This document shows, piece by piece, positions 31,209 through 41,739 of a stretch of 64,000 nt of DNA (position 1 is its first letter; each line of letters starts with the position of its first letter). Made by a program: the position numbers and the translations under genes. The stretch spans positions 426,001 to 490,000 of the forward strand of contig JASPKZ010003844.1 in the NCBI GenBank assembly GCA_030220185.1. The letters are read 5' to 3'. The DNA is from Diploptera punctata (taxonomy: Eukaryota > Arthropoda > Insecta > Blattodea > Blaberidae). The notes below the pieces were generated by a model that was not told the DNA's origin, did no database searches, and saw only the letters and a list, made by a program, of their open reading frames with translations.

Positions 31209-31703
31209 TTATTAACTAACTCACTGGCACTATTGAACCCGTAGGTTCTTGGCGCGCGGACTTAAGCTCTCCATACATCCCTATCCTGAGCTAATGTTTT
31301 CCAATTCTTCCCTGTATAATCTACTTCCTTCAAATGATAGATAATGTCATTCTCCCACCTCATTCTTTGTCTACCAACTTGGCGTTTTCCATCTGGTTTT
31401 CCTACATGAAGCTTCCATGCACGTCTTTCATTCCCCATTCGTGCCACATGCCCCACCCATCGCAGTCTACAAGACTTAACTGTTCCTATTATATCTGGCT
31501 TCCTATAAAGACCATGTAGTTCTCTGTTATGAAGTCTTCTCTATTCACCAGTCTGTTCATCTCTCTTTGATCCAAAACATTTTCCTAAGAACTTTATTCT
31601 CAAATACTCGTAATCTCCTTTCCTCCCTTAAAGTAAGAGTCCATGTTTCGCATCCATATAATATAACCGGTAGAATAATAGTTTTATATATTTTCAGTGT
31701 AAC
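31209..31703 (-). mobile_element. LINE-A, 5'-truncated, with 9-bp target duplication
   Basis: Left end taactaactcactggca; minus frame 31456-31262 reads MGHVARMGNERRAWKLHVGK, PDGKRQVGRQRMRWENDIIY, TGKNWKTLAQDRDVWRA. Upstream text to 31700 gives the GCETWTLTLREE region with shifts. The string tataaacca flanks it at 31200-31208 and 31704-31712. Confidence 0.92.
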
Positions 31704-31712
31704 TATAAACCA

Positions 31713-32225
31713 GCATTAGAGTATCAGAATAGTTAGGAGTTTGTATTTCAAGTCTCATCACTTGATTATCATGTAAGTAATATCAAAACAGTTCAATGCC
31801 TAAAGGTTTAGGTCAGAGATCGGCTTGGGCCAATGCACGTTATGTTATAATTACGCATAATATCGAACTTTTATAAAATTAATGATAACGAATTAAAATA
31901 ATGATTTTCCTTATTATGTGAAAGTACTTATTTATGAGTATGATATTAAAATTCGTCACACTTATTCAATAACTTGTCTAATTAAAATGTAAACTTCCAT
32001 TTCCAAAGATAATAACATTTTGTGTGGATGGAATATGCAGATGTCGAAATATTTTATATTTACTTCGCAAACATATGATTTTCTTATAAACTGATTACGT
32101 TTGTGCAGACGTTTTTTCATGCATTAGAACTTCACTATGATGGCGGGCATTGGCCTGATTTTACATACGTCAGAAGGGTTTTAACTTTTCGTATTGTTCA
32201 ATTTAAATTTAAAGAGAGAAGAATA
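31713..32225. other. No recognised feature
   Basis: AT-rich. Confidence 0.4.
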
Positions 32226-32251
32226 AAATAAATAAATAAATAAATAAATAA
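32226..32251. repeat. (AAAT)n microsatellite
   Basis: About six units, directly next to the small TIR element at 32252. Confidence 0.9.
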
Positions 32252-32353
32252 GGCGTGTCTGTAGCATCTTACCTTATAAAAGTTTAATACTTTTAGGACT
32301 GTCTGGACAAGCTGAAGATAAAACTTGATGAGTTAAGATGCTACAGACTCGCC
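32252..32353. mobile_element. Small inverted-repeat element (102 bp)
   Basis: ggcgtgtctgtagcatctta at 32252-32271 is mirrored with one change at 32334-32353. Sixty-base centre, no frame. Could be a minimal MITE; no clear target duplication. Confidence 0.55.
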
Positions 32354-32779
32354 TCATTTTTTAAAGGAGAACCTCATAATGTTACTTCTATGTAATTTTA
32401 AAAATCATAGAAACATTATTTATAACGCAAGTAGAATTAACTAACTTGGTAGACGTGTTTTATGATTTTGTCTTCAAATTTATCATCGTTTAAGGTCTGA
32501 AACAGACACCCCTGGTCATTGATTTTCTATTTAGAAATACCTAATTCATACTCTTCTATGAAGTTTCGATATTTTCTCAGGTGTGTTTTATTAGATTGCA
32601 TTCTTCAAACAAAAATAATTTGCTTCTATTAACTCTGATCATTAAAAAGATAAACGTTTTAAATATAAAAAAATATATTTGTGATAATATTTATTTCAAA
32701 GTAAGTTACTATTTTAAAATTTTAGTACATCTGGTTTTAATAATCCAGAAAAATTAAAAGCTGAATAAGGAAATATAAT
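32354..32779. other. No recognised feature
   Basis: AT-rich. Confidence 0.4.
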
Positions 32780-33010
32780 TACAATCAATGGAAACGCATG
32801 CTATTAGGCATTACAAGGAATTATGAGATAAACTTGCCTGAAACAAATATTGAACTAAAAGTATATAAAATAGTTTTTCTTCCGGTTATACTATGTGGAT
32901 GCGAAACAGGGACTCTTGCTTTAAAAAGGAGAAAAAAAAGTTACGAGTGTTAGAGAGTAAAGTGCTTAGGAAAATTAATTGGACGCAGGAAGATATTGTG
33001 AAACATCGTG
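32780..33010 (+). mobile_element. LINE-A internal fragment
   Basis: Joined frames read ELKVYKIVFLPVILCGCETG, TLALKRRKKKLRVLESKVLR and KIN, matching the KLKIYKTVILPVILYGCETW and LRVFENKVLRNIFG region of the copy at 36385-37160. No 3' tail. Confidence 0.8.
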
Positions 33011-33074
33011 AAACGTGCTAAATAAAAACATGTTATTAATATCATCATGACAAAAAATATATATATGCATTTAA

Positions 33075-33600
33075 ATAGAACAGGTCATGAAATTCAAGTA
33101 TTTAGGAATAGAATATAATAGCAGAAACAGAATAACAGATGAAATCCTCCATGAAGCAAATAATGCAAACAAAATATTGGGATGTTTAAACAATACTGTT
33201 TCTAAAAATAAAAATTTAAGAACAGATACAAAAGAAAGAATTTAAAAATCTGTCATGAGACCAGTTCTAACATATGGTTGTGAATGCCGAACAAAAACTA
33301 AAAAAAAAAAAATCAATGAAACAACCGAAATTAAAGTTTTAAGGAAAATCGTAGGAAAATCGCTGAGAGAGTAAATTCGCAGCTCTGTTATTAGAGAAGA
33401 ATGTGAAATTGAACCTCTGGATAAATGATAGACTAAATTGGAACGATCACACAGATAGAATGGAGAACAGTAGATTAGCGAAGAAAGTACGTGACTGGAC
33501 ACCTCAGCAGAAAAGGCCTTTAGGACGACCACAACTACGATGGAAGGACGTCACCATACCCCGGACCTGAAGTGAATGAACACGCAATAAGCTGCCAGCT
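33075..33600 (+). mobile_element. LINE-G, 5'-truncated
   Basis: Joined frames: MKFKYLGIEYNSRNRITDEI, KNLRTDTKERI, SVMRPVLTYGCECRTKT, IKVLRKIVGKSLRE, LNLWINDRLNWNDHTDRMEN, then KRPLGRPQLRWKDV. 3' end GAGGAAGAAGAAAAAG. The same family begins at 63752 and runs off the window. Several stops. Confidence 0.85.
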
Positions 33601-33828
33601 TTCACGCGTAGAGGAAGAAGAAAAAGAATGAATTCCATTTAATAGGAGCTTGGGTTAGTAGGACCAGCTGCGTAATAGGAACAAGATTAGAAGTTACTTA
33701 TAAAAACACTAATTTACTCTAGTTATTACTTTAACAAACTATTTAAATTCCGGTTAACAAGACCGGCTGCTTATAAATGTTCAAATGTAAAATAATAATT
33801 TATTGTTTATTAATTTTGTTATTTAATA

Positions 33829-34000
33829 GTTGGTAGACCAAGAATGAGGTGGGAGAATAACATTATCCATGATTTGAGGGAAGTAGATTATACAAGGAAT
33901 GATTGGAAAACTTAGCTCAGGATAGGGATGTATCGAGAGATTATTTCTGCGCGGCCATGAACCTACGGGTTCGATAGTGCCAGTGAGTTAGAGTTAGTTA
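33829..34000 (+). mobile_element. LINE-A, very short 3' fragment
   Basis: ttggtagaccaagaatgagg to gtgccagtgagttagagtta: the last 55 codons and 3' end of LINE-A with small indels. Confidence 0.88.
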
Positions 34001-34392
34001 CTGAGTTAGTATGTAGTATTATAAATATTGTAACGGAAGATGCTGGAAATAAATGAGTTTGAAAAAGACCGGGTGCTTTATTGGATCAAAAATAATCGTA
34101 CCAACGTATTCCAATTAAACAATCTGCAGTATTGAACCATTAATGTTGGAAACATTAATCAATAACGATTCACTTTAATATTTCTCCAATGCGGAAGCAG
34201 AATGAATCATTTTGACAGCACACATGTATTTTATAGTGACACGTACATTCCAATCGGTTTACAACGTCATTTAATATTATTGACTAAATGCTTTTACTTT
34301 TATTAGATCTGATTTAACAATACTAATAAGTGAATCAGAAGTTTAAATAAAAACAGATAAATTAGAAATATTTTAAGACTTTTTTTTAAATT
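34001..34392. other. No recognised feature
   Basis: AT-rich. Confidence 0.4.
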
Positions 34393-34405
34393 TATTCAGA
34401 TTATT

Positions 34406-34797
34406 ATTTTTTTTTCCAAATGCCCCAGGTTTGTCTTTCGATATTCCTGGTTTCTCTTCTGGCATGGCGTACTTGTAACCCACTTCTGAGGTTGGGGCGC
34501 CTGGAAGGTGGGGTTACGTTGCCCCGATGATATGATGGGTGATGATGATGATAATGGTGCGCCAGGAGAGTCCCTAATCCTAAGCTTAACCTAAGATGAA
34601 TATGAATGATGATGATTGCAATGGGCATATGATTTCGGGGACCGTTTGGGCCTGAAAGTTTTCCTGACATTTGTCTTACAGGTGAAGAAAAACCCCGATA
34701 AAAACCTCACCCAGAAAAACTGTCCCGACCGGGGATCGAACCCGGGCCCGCTGCGTGACAAGGCAGCACGCTACCCCGAGACCATAGCGGTGGACTC
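34406..34797 (-). mobile_element. Composite SINE: SINE-A head joined to SINE-B tail, 13-bp target duplication
   Basis: At right the SINE-A head (ctaccccgagaccatagcgg) and B box (ggggatcgaacccggg, 34732-34747), with the core gatttcggggaccgtttggg. At about 34595-34600 it changes to the SINE-B tail (ccctaatcctaagcttaacc, ggcgcctggaaggtggggtt, caaatgccccaggtttg) with poly-T at left. The string tattcagattatt flanks the whole at 34393-34405 and 34798-34810, proving that A and B parts inserted together. Confidence 0.94.
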
Positions 34798-34810
34798 TAT
34801 TCAGATTATT

Positions 34811-35461
34811 GAAATTGTGAATTGAGACTAAAGGCTATTCTCTCTTAAAGTCATCCTCATGAAAACAAAATCATATGTGACCTGCTCGCTTTTCATTGGT
34901 TACGGAGACTGACGTACGATGTAGAAGCAATAAGTACGCGTAAAAGTGATTCCCTTCGTCAAATTAAAAATATGTCCTCTGAATTTAGTAGTTACCCTTC
35001 GTGAATGAAAATAATAATATTCAAATCGTAGAAAATATTCTAAAATATACCTAATCAATAATTACAACTTAAAATAGTTTATTACATATGCATTTGAGTC
35101 ATGCTTCAGTCGATTCGATACAACAAAATGGCTGAAAGGTTGAGTCTTCAGTTGCTGTGTCGCCATCTAAAATTTTAAAACACAAGTCCGGCAAACCTTT
35201 GACTAGTAGTCAAATAACCGTTATTTGAAATGTATTTCACAATTTCAGAGAAAAACAAAATCTCACCAGCTTTCTTGTAATCTACCCATTCAACGATTAC
35301 ATCTTACATAGCCTATTGCACACTGTTCCCTGTGAATGTAACACTATTTGTGGCGCTAATGGCGGAAGGATACAATTGGCGTTTGTTTGGGCCTATGTTA
35401 GAACCACTCTAAGAGCGGATAAGATATAATTAAGAATCCTTGTAATTAATTACGTTTGTGC
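34811..35461. other. No recognised feature
   Basis: No frame, tRNA box or shared repeat seen. Confidence 0.4.
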
Positions 35462-35471
35462 CAGTGTTAAG

Positions 35472-35778
35472 GTCCCGCGCCGTAGCCGAGCGGTTAAGGT
35501 AGGAAGCCTTGGCGCAGAGCTACGGGACTTGCGCTGGTTCGAGTCTCCATGGGGGAAGAAATTTTCTCGTGGTATTTCGGCCAGTATGGGACCGATGCCC
35601 ACCCAGCATCGTGAGGCAATTGGGTAGCTACAATAAGTAGCGGCTCCAGGTTGAGGAACCAGCTATAACGGCTGTTGATCATCTACCTCTGTGATTGACA
35701 CATGTGGATGTGAAGGGCCAGCAGCCGGCTGGTAACAGGGCAACCGCTGAAAAGTGGAAAGACCCTCAATCGGATCGG
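35472..35778 (+). mobile_element. SINE-E, tRNA-derived, with 10-bp target duplication
   Basis: Head cgccgtagccgagcggttaa has an A box (tagccgagcggttaagg), followed by a B box (ggttcgagtctcc, 35537-35549) at a spacing that suggests a class II (long variable arm) tRNA origin such as Leu or Ser. The body is GC-richer than the surroundings. The string cagtgttaag flanks it at 35462-35471 and 35779-35788. It does not end in poly-A. Confidence 0.9.
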
Positions 35779-35904
35779 CAGTGTTAAGTAACTGGATTTT
35801 TTTAAAGCCCGAAGTTTCAAATATTATATCAAGAGTGAGGATTTGTACGTTTTATTTAAATTTTATTTTAACACGCTTGAAGATGTTTTGTCTTGTATAA
35901 TGGC

Positions 35905-36112
35905 CGACCTGTCTAAGCCATCATTGCTTAACGCAGAGCTAGAATACGTCGAGTCACTACGGTGAAGAAATCTTCTCTCGGAATCGGTGCCCACGGAATC
36001 GATTATGTATTTGGTAGCTATGATAAGCGGCAAGTACAGGTTGAGAAAATCAGCTACAATGGATGGATGATCGTCTACTCTATGATTGACACATGTGTAT
36101 ATGAGACCACTA
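35905..36112 (+). mobile_element. SINE-E, diverged second copy
   Basis: gtagctatgataagcggcaa, caggttgagaaaatcagcta and tgattgacacatgtgtatat follow the SINE-E body (35631-35710) in order; the head is largely lost. Confidence 0.75.
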
Positions 36113-36384
36113 TTCATCTTGTAAGCCAAGGGACTTCTATCCAGCCATGGAGTTTAGTTTAGTTTAAACTTATTTTGACACGATATTAAATACATTAAAT
36201 TAAATTGAACTTTCTTTATCATCCGAATTAGAACATGTTTATATAAATATGACGATTGTACATAGATTATAAGTGATTAGTCAGTACTTTTATTTAATTA
36301 GTGGACTTTAGTTCATACAGTAAGCTATGTACAATATATCTATTGTATTCGTATCTTATGCATAATCAACTGATATTACTTTAA
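36113..36384. other. No recognised feature
   Basis: AT-rich. Confidence 0.4.
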
Positions 36385-37160
36385 TAACTAACTAACTCAC
36401 TGGCATTATCGAACCCTTAAGTTCATGGCCGCACGGTCATAAGCTCTCCATACATCCCTATCCTGAGCTAATAATTTCTAATCATTTCCTGTATATTCTA
36501 CTTCCCTCAAATTATGGTTAATATTATTCTCTCATCTCATTCTTGGTCTGCCAACTGGGCGTTTTCCGTCTGGATTTCCTACAAGAAGATTCCATGCACA
36601 TCTTTCATTCCCCATTCGTGCCACATGTCCTGCCCATCGCAGTATACGAGACTTAATTGTTCTCTTTATATCTGGCTTCTTATAAAGACAATGCAGTTCA
36701 CTGTTATGTAGTCTTCTCCATTTACATTTCTGCTCATCTCTCTTTGGTCCAAAAATGTTCCTAAGAACTTTATTCTCAAATACACGTAATCCCCTTTCCT
36801 CCCTTAAAGTAAGAGTCCATGTTTCGCATCCATATAATATAACTGGTAGAATAACAGTTTTATATATTTTCAGTTTAACGTTCTTTGAAAGGAGTTGGGA
36901 TGTCAAGAGTCCCTGTAATGCATAATAGCACGCATTTCCAGAATTGAGCCTATGTTTAATTTCTTTGTGCATTTCATTCCTATTTGCGATTATTGTTCCT
37001 AGGTATTTGAATTCAGCTACTTCTTCAAAACTTCCATCATTTGCCATTAGCTGTCCATTTCCATTATATAATGTATTTCTATGTGTGACCATATATTTAG
37101 TTTTATTGATATGGTTCCTGGCAAAGAACTGACGATTGACGGCAACCATGAAAACATAAA
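36385..37160 (-). mobile_element. LINE-A, 5'-truncated, longest uninterrupted tail frame
   Basis: One frame of 227 aa (37215-36532): NHINKTKYMVTHRNTLYNGN, FEEVAEFKYLGTIIANRNEM, RLNSGNACYYALQGLL, VKLKIYKTVILPVILYGCET, LREERGLRVFENKVLRNIFG, ILRWAGHVARMGNERCAWNL and KRPVGRPRMR. A stop then follows and the tail continues in another frame to the 3' end taactaactaactcactggc at 36388. It covers the segment after the RT palm, through the thumb, to the C-terminal tail. Confidence 0.92.
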
Positions 37161-37554
37161 AAGTCATTTTGTCGGCATTGGGATTTGAACGTGCCCCGAA
37201 TAAAATAAATCTCAAAATAAACTGTCCATGATAGCCAATTCGTATGTCATGCTATTAATGTATAACGCGTTTTATTATTCCCTTGACTTATGAGGAGGCA
37301 TTCGGATTATCTACGCATACATATGAACAGTATGGGACATAACAAACTGTACAGAAATATAATTGCTTCGTATTTGATTATGCTAAAGAAAGATGGCGTG
37401 ACAGCCAGTAAAAGTCCCTTGGTCTACCAGCCGGATGTCTGATTTATATTATGTCATTTAGAGAGGTGGGATATCATTCAGTCAGAATAGGAGAGACATG
37501 TAGACTCATGTCGGATTCCACAGCCGTTATACGTGGTTTTCAACCAGGATATAC
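37161..37554. other. No recognised feature
   Basis: No recognised content. Confidence 0.4.
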
Positions 37555-37935
37555 TTTCATCGTCATCATCATTCGGTAACATGACAGCTGCCTCCGTTTA
37601 GCGGAAACCAAACGCCATTCCTCTCTGTCCATCTATTGATATTCCTCCAATCCTCTGATAATCATAGCCGCTTGCACACTTTCTATACAGGTTTTCTTTG
37701 ATCTTCCTTTCTTCCTCTTTTCCATTGGGAACCACTCCATAATAAGTTTAGAAAATCTTTGCTCTGGCATTCTTTTGACATGGCCATACCACTGTAATAT
37801 TTTCTTTTCTATAATGTCTATGATGTCCGGCTCCTCTTGTACATCTATAATTTCCATTATTTCTTTATTTCGTATTCTATCCATTCTAGATCTAGGGATT
37901 TTTCCGAGGCATGATGTTTGGTTTTTTAGCATTTT
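37555..37935 (-). mobile_element. LINE-F, 5'-truncated
   Basis: Minus frame: RMDRIRNKEIMEIIDVQEEP, IIEKKILQWYGHVKRMPEQR, then KRKKGRSKKTCIESVQAAMI and RGLEEYQ. The same family, longer, is at 57382-58085. The 3' end with CAT repeats is at left. Confidence 0.87.
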
Positions 37936-38270
37936 TTTCTTTTTATGATGAACGAGAAGCTGGCCCGTTGCATCAACCCCCAACCTGGGGGACGGGTAAT
38001 TTTTGTTCAAGGTTTTCTTGCTTTATCCTTTGATAGTCCTGTGGATATACTTTATATGGTGAAATAAAAATGAATAGAAGTAAAAAAGTTTTGTTAAATA
38101 TGGGTCCGGAAATTAATTACTTACGAGATTTCAATTTTTGGTGGTTGGGACTCACTGAATCCCAAGTATTAATTACAACAAAACAATGAGAAGACGGGAA
38201 GGTGAGTTACTACACATGCATATTCGGGAGTCGATCTCAGAAGTTACGTTCGAGATTCAATCTAATTAAC
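37936..38270. other. No recognised gene
   Basis: 37950-38005 is GC-richer (gttgcatcaacccccaacct, gggggacgggtaa) and looks like a piece of a dispersed element, but I see no second copy here. Confidence 0.4.
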
Positions 38271-38690
38271 AACTAAACTGTCAACAATTGCATCCCGAAA
38301 CCTACCTTGGAATTTCTCCTAGAGAGACGTTGAGCTGTTCCAAGGCCGTGTCCAAAAATTATCTGCTGTTTTTAACTATAAGGCACCGAAATCGAATCCA
38401 GAATCCAGCAATGGCAACCCACAGTACGGAGCAGTTGGATTCCCTGCTTCAGTAAGAGCGGAGTGGAGTGAGACAGGACGCGGCGCGGAAGAGATGTAGA
38501 GGATTATCCACTTTACCAATTCGGGAGTTGTATTACTTCCCTATAATTTAAATGAGAGATCTAGAGGTGAATTTTATTGCCTTGCAGTTAAAAATGGCAG
38601 ATAATTTTTGGACACGGCCTTGGTACATCACAACGCTTCACTGGAGTAAATTTCAAGGTAGGTTTTGGCAAGCAACAGTTGACATTTCCC
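38271..38690. mobile_element. TIR element, about 420 bp, long diverged inverted repeats
   Basis: Left arm 38271-38385 and right arm 38578-38690 are reverse complements with changes. The best part is caaggccgtgtccaaaaatt and its mirror; outside it aaacctaccttg, and farther out tgtcaac, are mirrored as well. The centre is noncoding. Probably a nonautonomous DNA transposon; superfamily not determined. Confidence 0.75.
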
Positions 38691-38969
38691 TTGTAAGAGG
38701 CTCTTGAACGATTCATTTTCAGTCCAATGTTTTTGGAAATGTTGTGATTGTTTTTGTTTGTAATTGAACTATGTCCTTGACTTGTGTTTGATAAATTATA
38801 TTACAAATTGTTGGAATTAGCAAAGAACATTCAGTGAGCCCCAACCAGGATAAAATTACTTTATCTCGGAATAGGTAATTTCCGGACTCTGAAACTTCAT
38901 TTTTATTTGAAGTTATAAACATAATATATGCAGTTTTATACTTGTATGCAAAGGTAAAGTGATCCCACT
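38691..38969. other. No recognised feature
   Basis: No recognised content. Confidence 0.4.
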
Positions 38970-39236
38970 ACACACATAAAGAGACCATTAGGTTAAGACT
39001 TCCACCTTAATAGACAATCGGCATGAGATGTCAGTCTGGTTTCCAACCCTGTGTGACGACCAACTTTATACAAGGTAACTCATTTCATTTAGAGGCTGAA
39101 TCCTTCCCAGGGTCATTGTGCCGCCAGGAGATATAAGCCAGTTCCAAAAAAATTGATCCTATGGAAACTCGAATCCACAACCTTCCGGCTTCATATAGCC
39201 TTCACCAATTACATTACGGCGTACCTAAATTTAAAG
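38970..39236 (-). mobile_element. SINE-F, tRNA-like, minus copy
   Basis: Shares, in order, agacaatcggcatgagatgt, ggtaactcatttcat, gaggctgaatccttcccagg and ggaaactcgaatccacaacc with 63285-63552. On the minus strand the B-box-like string is ttggattcgagtttcc, diverged here but clear in the other copy. Confidence 0.75.
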
Positions 39237-39282
39237 TACGAGGTTGTTCAATAAGTAATGCACATAATTGTAGTTCTCGATT

Positions 39283-40397
39283 GCTTTCGTTGTTTTTGAC
39301 AGATGGGTGTGATATACTTTAGTTTTAAAATAGCTTTCGTTGTTTTCTGACAGATGGGTGTGATATACTTTAGTTTTAAAATAGCTTTCGTTGTTTTCTG
39401 ACAGATGGGTGTGATATACTTTAGTTTTAAAATAGCTTTCGTTGTTTTCTGACAGATGGGTGTGATATACTTTAGTTTTAAAATAGCTTTCGTTGTTTTC
39501 TGACAGATGGATGTGATATACTTTAGTTTTAAAATAGCTTTCGTTGTTTTCTGACAGATGGGTGTGATATACTTTAGTTTTAAAATAGCTTTCGTTGTTT
39601 TCTGACAGATGGGTGTGATATACTTTAGTTTTAAAATAGCTTTCGTTGTTTTCTGACAGATGGGTGTGATATACTTTAGTTTTAAAATTGAGCTTTCGTT
39701 GTTTTCTGAAAAGATGGGTGTGATACTTGTTATGTGTTAAATAGCTTTCGTTTTTGTTTCTGTACAGATGGGTGTGATTAGACTGTAGTTTTATAATATT
39801 AGCTTTCGTTGTTTTCTGGACAGTGGGCGTTTTTGTGATGAACCTTTAGTTTTAAAATAGCTTTCGTTGTTTTCTGACAGATGGAGTGGTGATATACTTT
39901 AGTTGTAAAATAGCTTTCGTTGTTTTCTGACAGAGGGCTGTTGTGTTGTGATATATCTTTAGTTTTTAAAATAGATTTCGTTGTTTTTCTGACAGATGGG
40001 TGTGATATAATACTTTAGTTGTAAAATAGATTTCGTTGGTTTCTGACAGATGGGGTTTGTGATATATAAATTAGTTTTAAAAGAGCTTTCGTTGTTTTCT
40101 GACAGATGGGTTGTGATATACTTAGTTTTTTTAAAATTAGCTTTCGTTGTTTTCTGACAGTATGGGTGTGATATACTGTAGTGTTTGTAAAAGAGCTTTC
40201 GTTGTTTTCTGACAGATGGGTGTGATATACTTTAGTTTTAAAATAGCTTTCGTTGTTTTCTGACAGATGGGTGTGATATACTTTAGTTTTAAAATAGCTT
40301 TCGTTGTTTTCTGACAGATGGGTGTGATATACTTTAGTTTTAAAATAGCTTTCGTTGTTTTTTGACAGATGGGTGTGATATACTTCAGTTTTAAAAT
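39283..40397 (+). repeat. 51-bp minisatellite, about 22 copies
   Basis: Unit gctttcgttgttttctgaca + gatgggtgtgatatacttta + gttttaaaata. The first eight or so and the last four units are almost identical; the middle ones (about 39680-40200) have many small insertions. The last unit is the natural leader of the mariner transposase ORF, so the array arose from that sequence. Confidence 0.97.
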
Positions 40398-40602
40398 GGC
40401 GACTGCTAGTGAAACACGTACAAAGCAGAGAGCTTTGATTGTATTTCTTTATACGGAGCAGGAGACAATTTCAAACATTCACAAACGCTTACGAAAAATA
40501 TATGGGGATCAATCAGTGCAAGGTAAAGCAACATTCTCAAATCTTCAATCACAGCTCTCTGCTTTGTACAAGTTTCACGAGAAGCCGCTATTTTAAAGCT
40601 AT
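40396..40602. pseudogene. Mariner transposase N-terminus, inverted duplication
   Basis: Plus strand: MATASETRTKQRALIVFLYT, then ETISNIHKRLRKIYGDQSVQ, the first helix-turn-helix region of a mariner transposase. Minus strand from 40589: KIAASRETCTKQRAVIEDL, the same start. The mirrored segments are 40387-40441 and 40547-40602. Transposase function is lost; the structure is that of a miniature foldback derivative. Confidence 0.8.
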
Positions 40603-40621
40603 AGAACTTAACATTCATATG

Positions 40622-41140
40622 TAAATGGATTTAATAATTTGGGTTATAATTTAACATTTCAAGATGAAGCTGACATATCAAAGAAAATCACAAATTTCAC
40701 AAAAACAACGGGGATAATTAACAGTATAATGAAACCATCTTTAGTACAAAAGAACACAAGATAACGGCTTTATAAGGTTTTCGCAAGACCAGTATTAAGA
40801 TATGGCAGTGAAGCATGGGAAATACGAAGAAGAGATGAAAACCGAATAACAGCAAATGCGATGCAATTTATGCGCCGTACAGCAGGCTATACAAAGTGGG
40901 ACCATAAAATAGATGAGGAAATTATGGAAGAGTTGGATGTAGAACCCATTCTTCACCATATACAAAACTACCAGAACAACTGGAAAGGCCATCTTCAACG
41001 AATGACGTCTCATAGAATTCCAAAAGCCATGCTCCCAAGGCAAAAGTTCGCTGAGACATCCAAATTGTGCTGGGTGGAAAACTACTCTTTGAGACCGTAA
41101 CAGGCCATATGGCCTAATACTTGCATGGATGATGACATCC
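40622..41140 (+). mobile_element. LINE-E, 5'-truncated
   Basis: Joined frames: FNNLGYNLTFQDEADISKKI, NSIMKPSLVQKNTR, VFARPVLRYGSEAWEIRRRD, FMRRTAGYTKWDHKIDEEIM, PILHHIQNYQNNWKGHLQRM, SHRIPKAMLPRQK. The GRPxxRW block is degraded. Ends with gcctaatacttgca, as do the other LINE-E copies. At the 3' side, ATATAT leads to the PLE-like segment. Confidence 0.87.
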
Positions 41141-41239
41141 ATATGTCAGAAAACAATGAAAACTTCCTGACGTTATAAAGGAAGGATTGAAGATAACTGT
41201 AATTATGTGCAATATTACAAAATTAAAATTATAATATAA

Positions 41240-41400
41240 AATTATATATATATAGTAATAGGTTCGTTTCCTCCACTTTGTAAACACATTAATTCTATGT
41301 AGGCCTTTCGGAACTAGTCCCATCATCAGCAGGAGGAGCAGGAGGTAGGTCTGCATCTACTGACCCTGAATCCAACATTATTTACTGAACGTCCCACGTA
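41240..41400 (-). mobile_element. Penelope-type pseudo-LTR scrap
   Basis: Called because of a complete hammerhead-like core on the minus strand (41296-41333). No Penelope coding sequence remains next to it; the GA microsatellite follows at 41456. Confidence 0.5.
41296..41333 (-). ncRNA. Orphan hammerhead ribozyme motif
   Basis: Minus strand: CTGATGA (41329-41323), one extra T, stem II GGGAC-TA-GTTCC (one G-U pair), GAAA (41309-41306), palindrome AGGCCT, then A giving the triplet CUA. TG before the core pairs with CA after the cleavage site. Same plan as PLE1 and PLE2 with a third set of stem sequences, and with the canonical CUGAUGA core. Confidence 0.75.
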
Positions 41401-41455
41401 TATAGAAGAAGAGAGAAGAAGGAAAAGAAGGAAATAGTTGCGAGTGAAAGGATTT

Positions 41456-41473
41456 TGAGAGAGAGAGAGAGAG

Positions 41474-41522
<49 letters not shown>

Positions 41523-41648
41523 GAAGAGAGAGAGAAGAGAGAGAGAAAGAAGAGAGAGAGAGAAGAGAGAGAGAGAAGAGAGAGATAAGAGAGAGAGAAG
41601 AGAGAGATAGAGAGAGAGAGAGAAGAGAGAGAGAGAAGAGAGAGAGAG

Positions 41649-41701
<53 letters not shown>
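41456..41701. repeat. (GA)n microsatellite
   Basis: About 245 bp with AGAGAAGAG interruptions. Confidence 0.97.
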
Positions 41702-41707
<6 letters not shown>

Positions 41708-41739
41708 GAACTTGTGTGAGTATCGATATTTAAAATGAG

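Larger units (their letters stand above)
39237..40620 (+). mobile_element. Mariner-like element remnant with expanded 5' region
   Basis: Left end TA then cgaggttgttcaataagtaa resembles the terminal repeat of irritans-type mariners. The untranslated leader (gctttcgttg...ttttaaaat) has been multiplied into a 51-bp minisatellite (39283-40397). The transposase start MATASETRTKQRALIVFLYT follows at 40396. Instead of continuing, the sequence turns back into an inverted copy of the same start. No DD34D catalytic domain remains. Confidence 0.82.

Noticed and set aside
35472..35560. Functional tRNA-Leu or tRNA-Ser gene
   Set aside because: A and B boxes are good, but the segment is the head of a 307-bp SINE with a target duplication, and no closed acceptor stem is visible.
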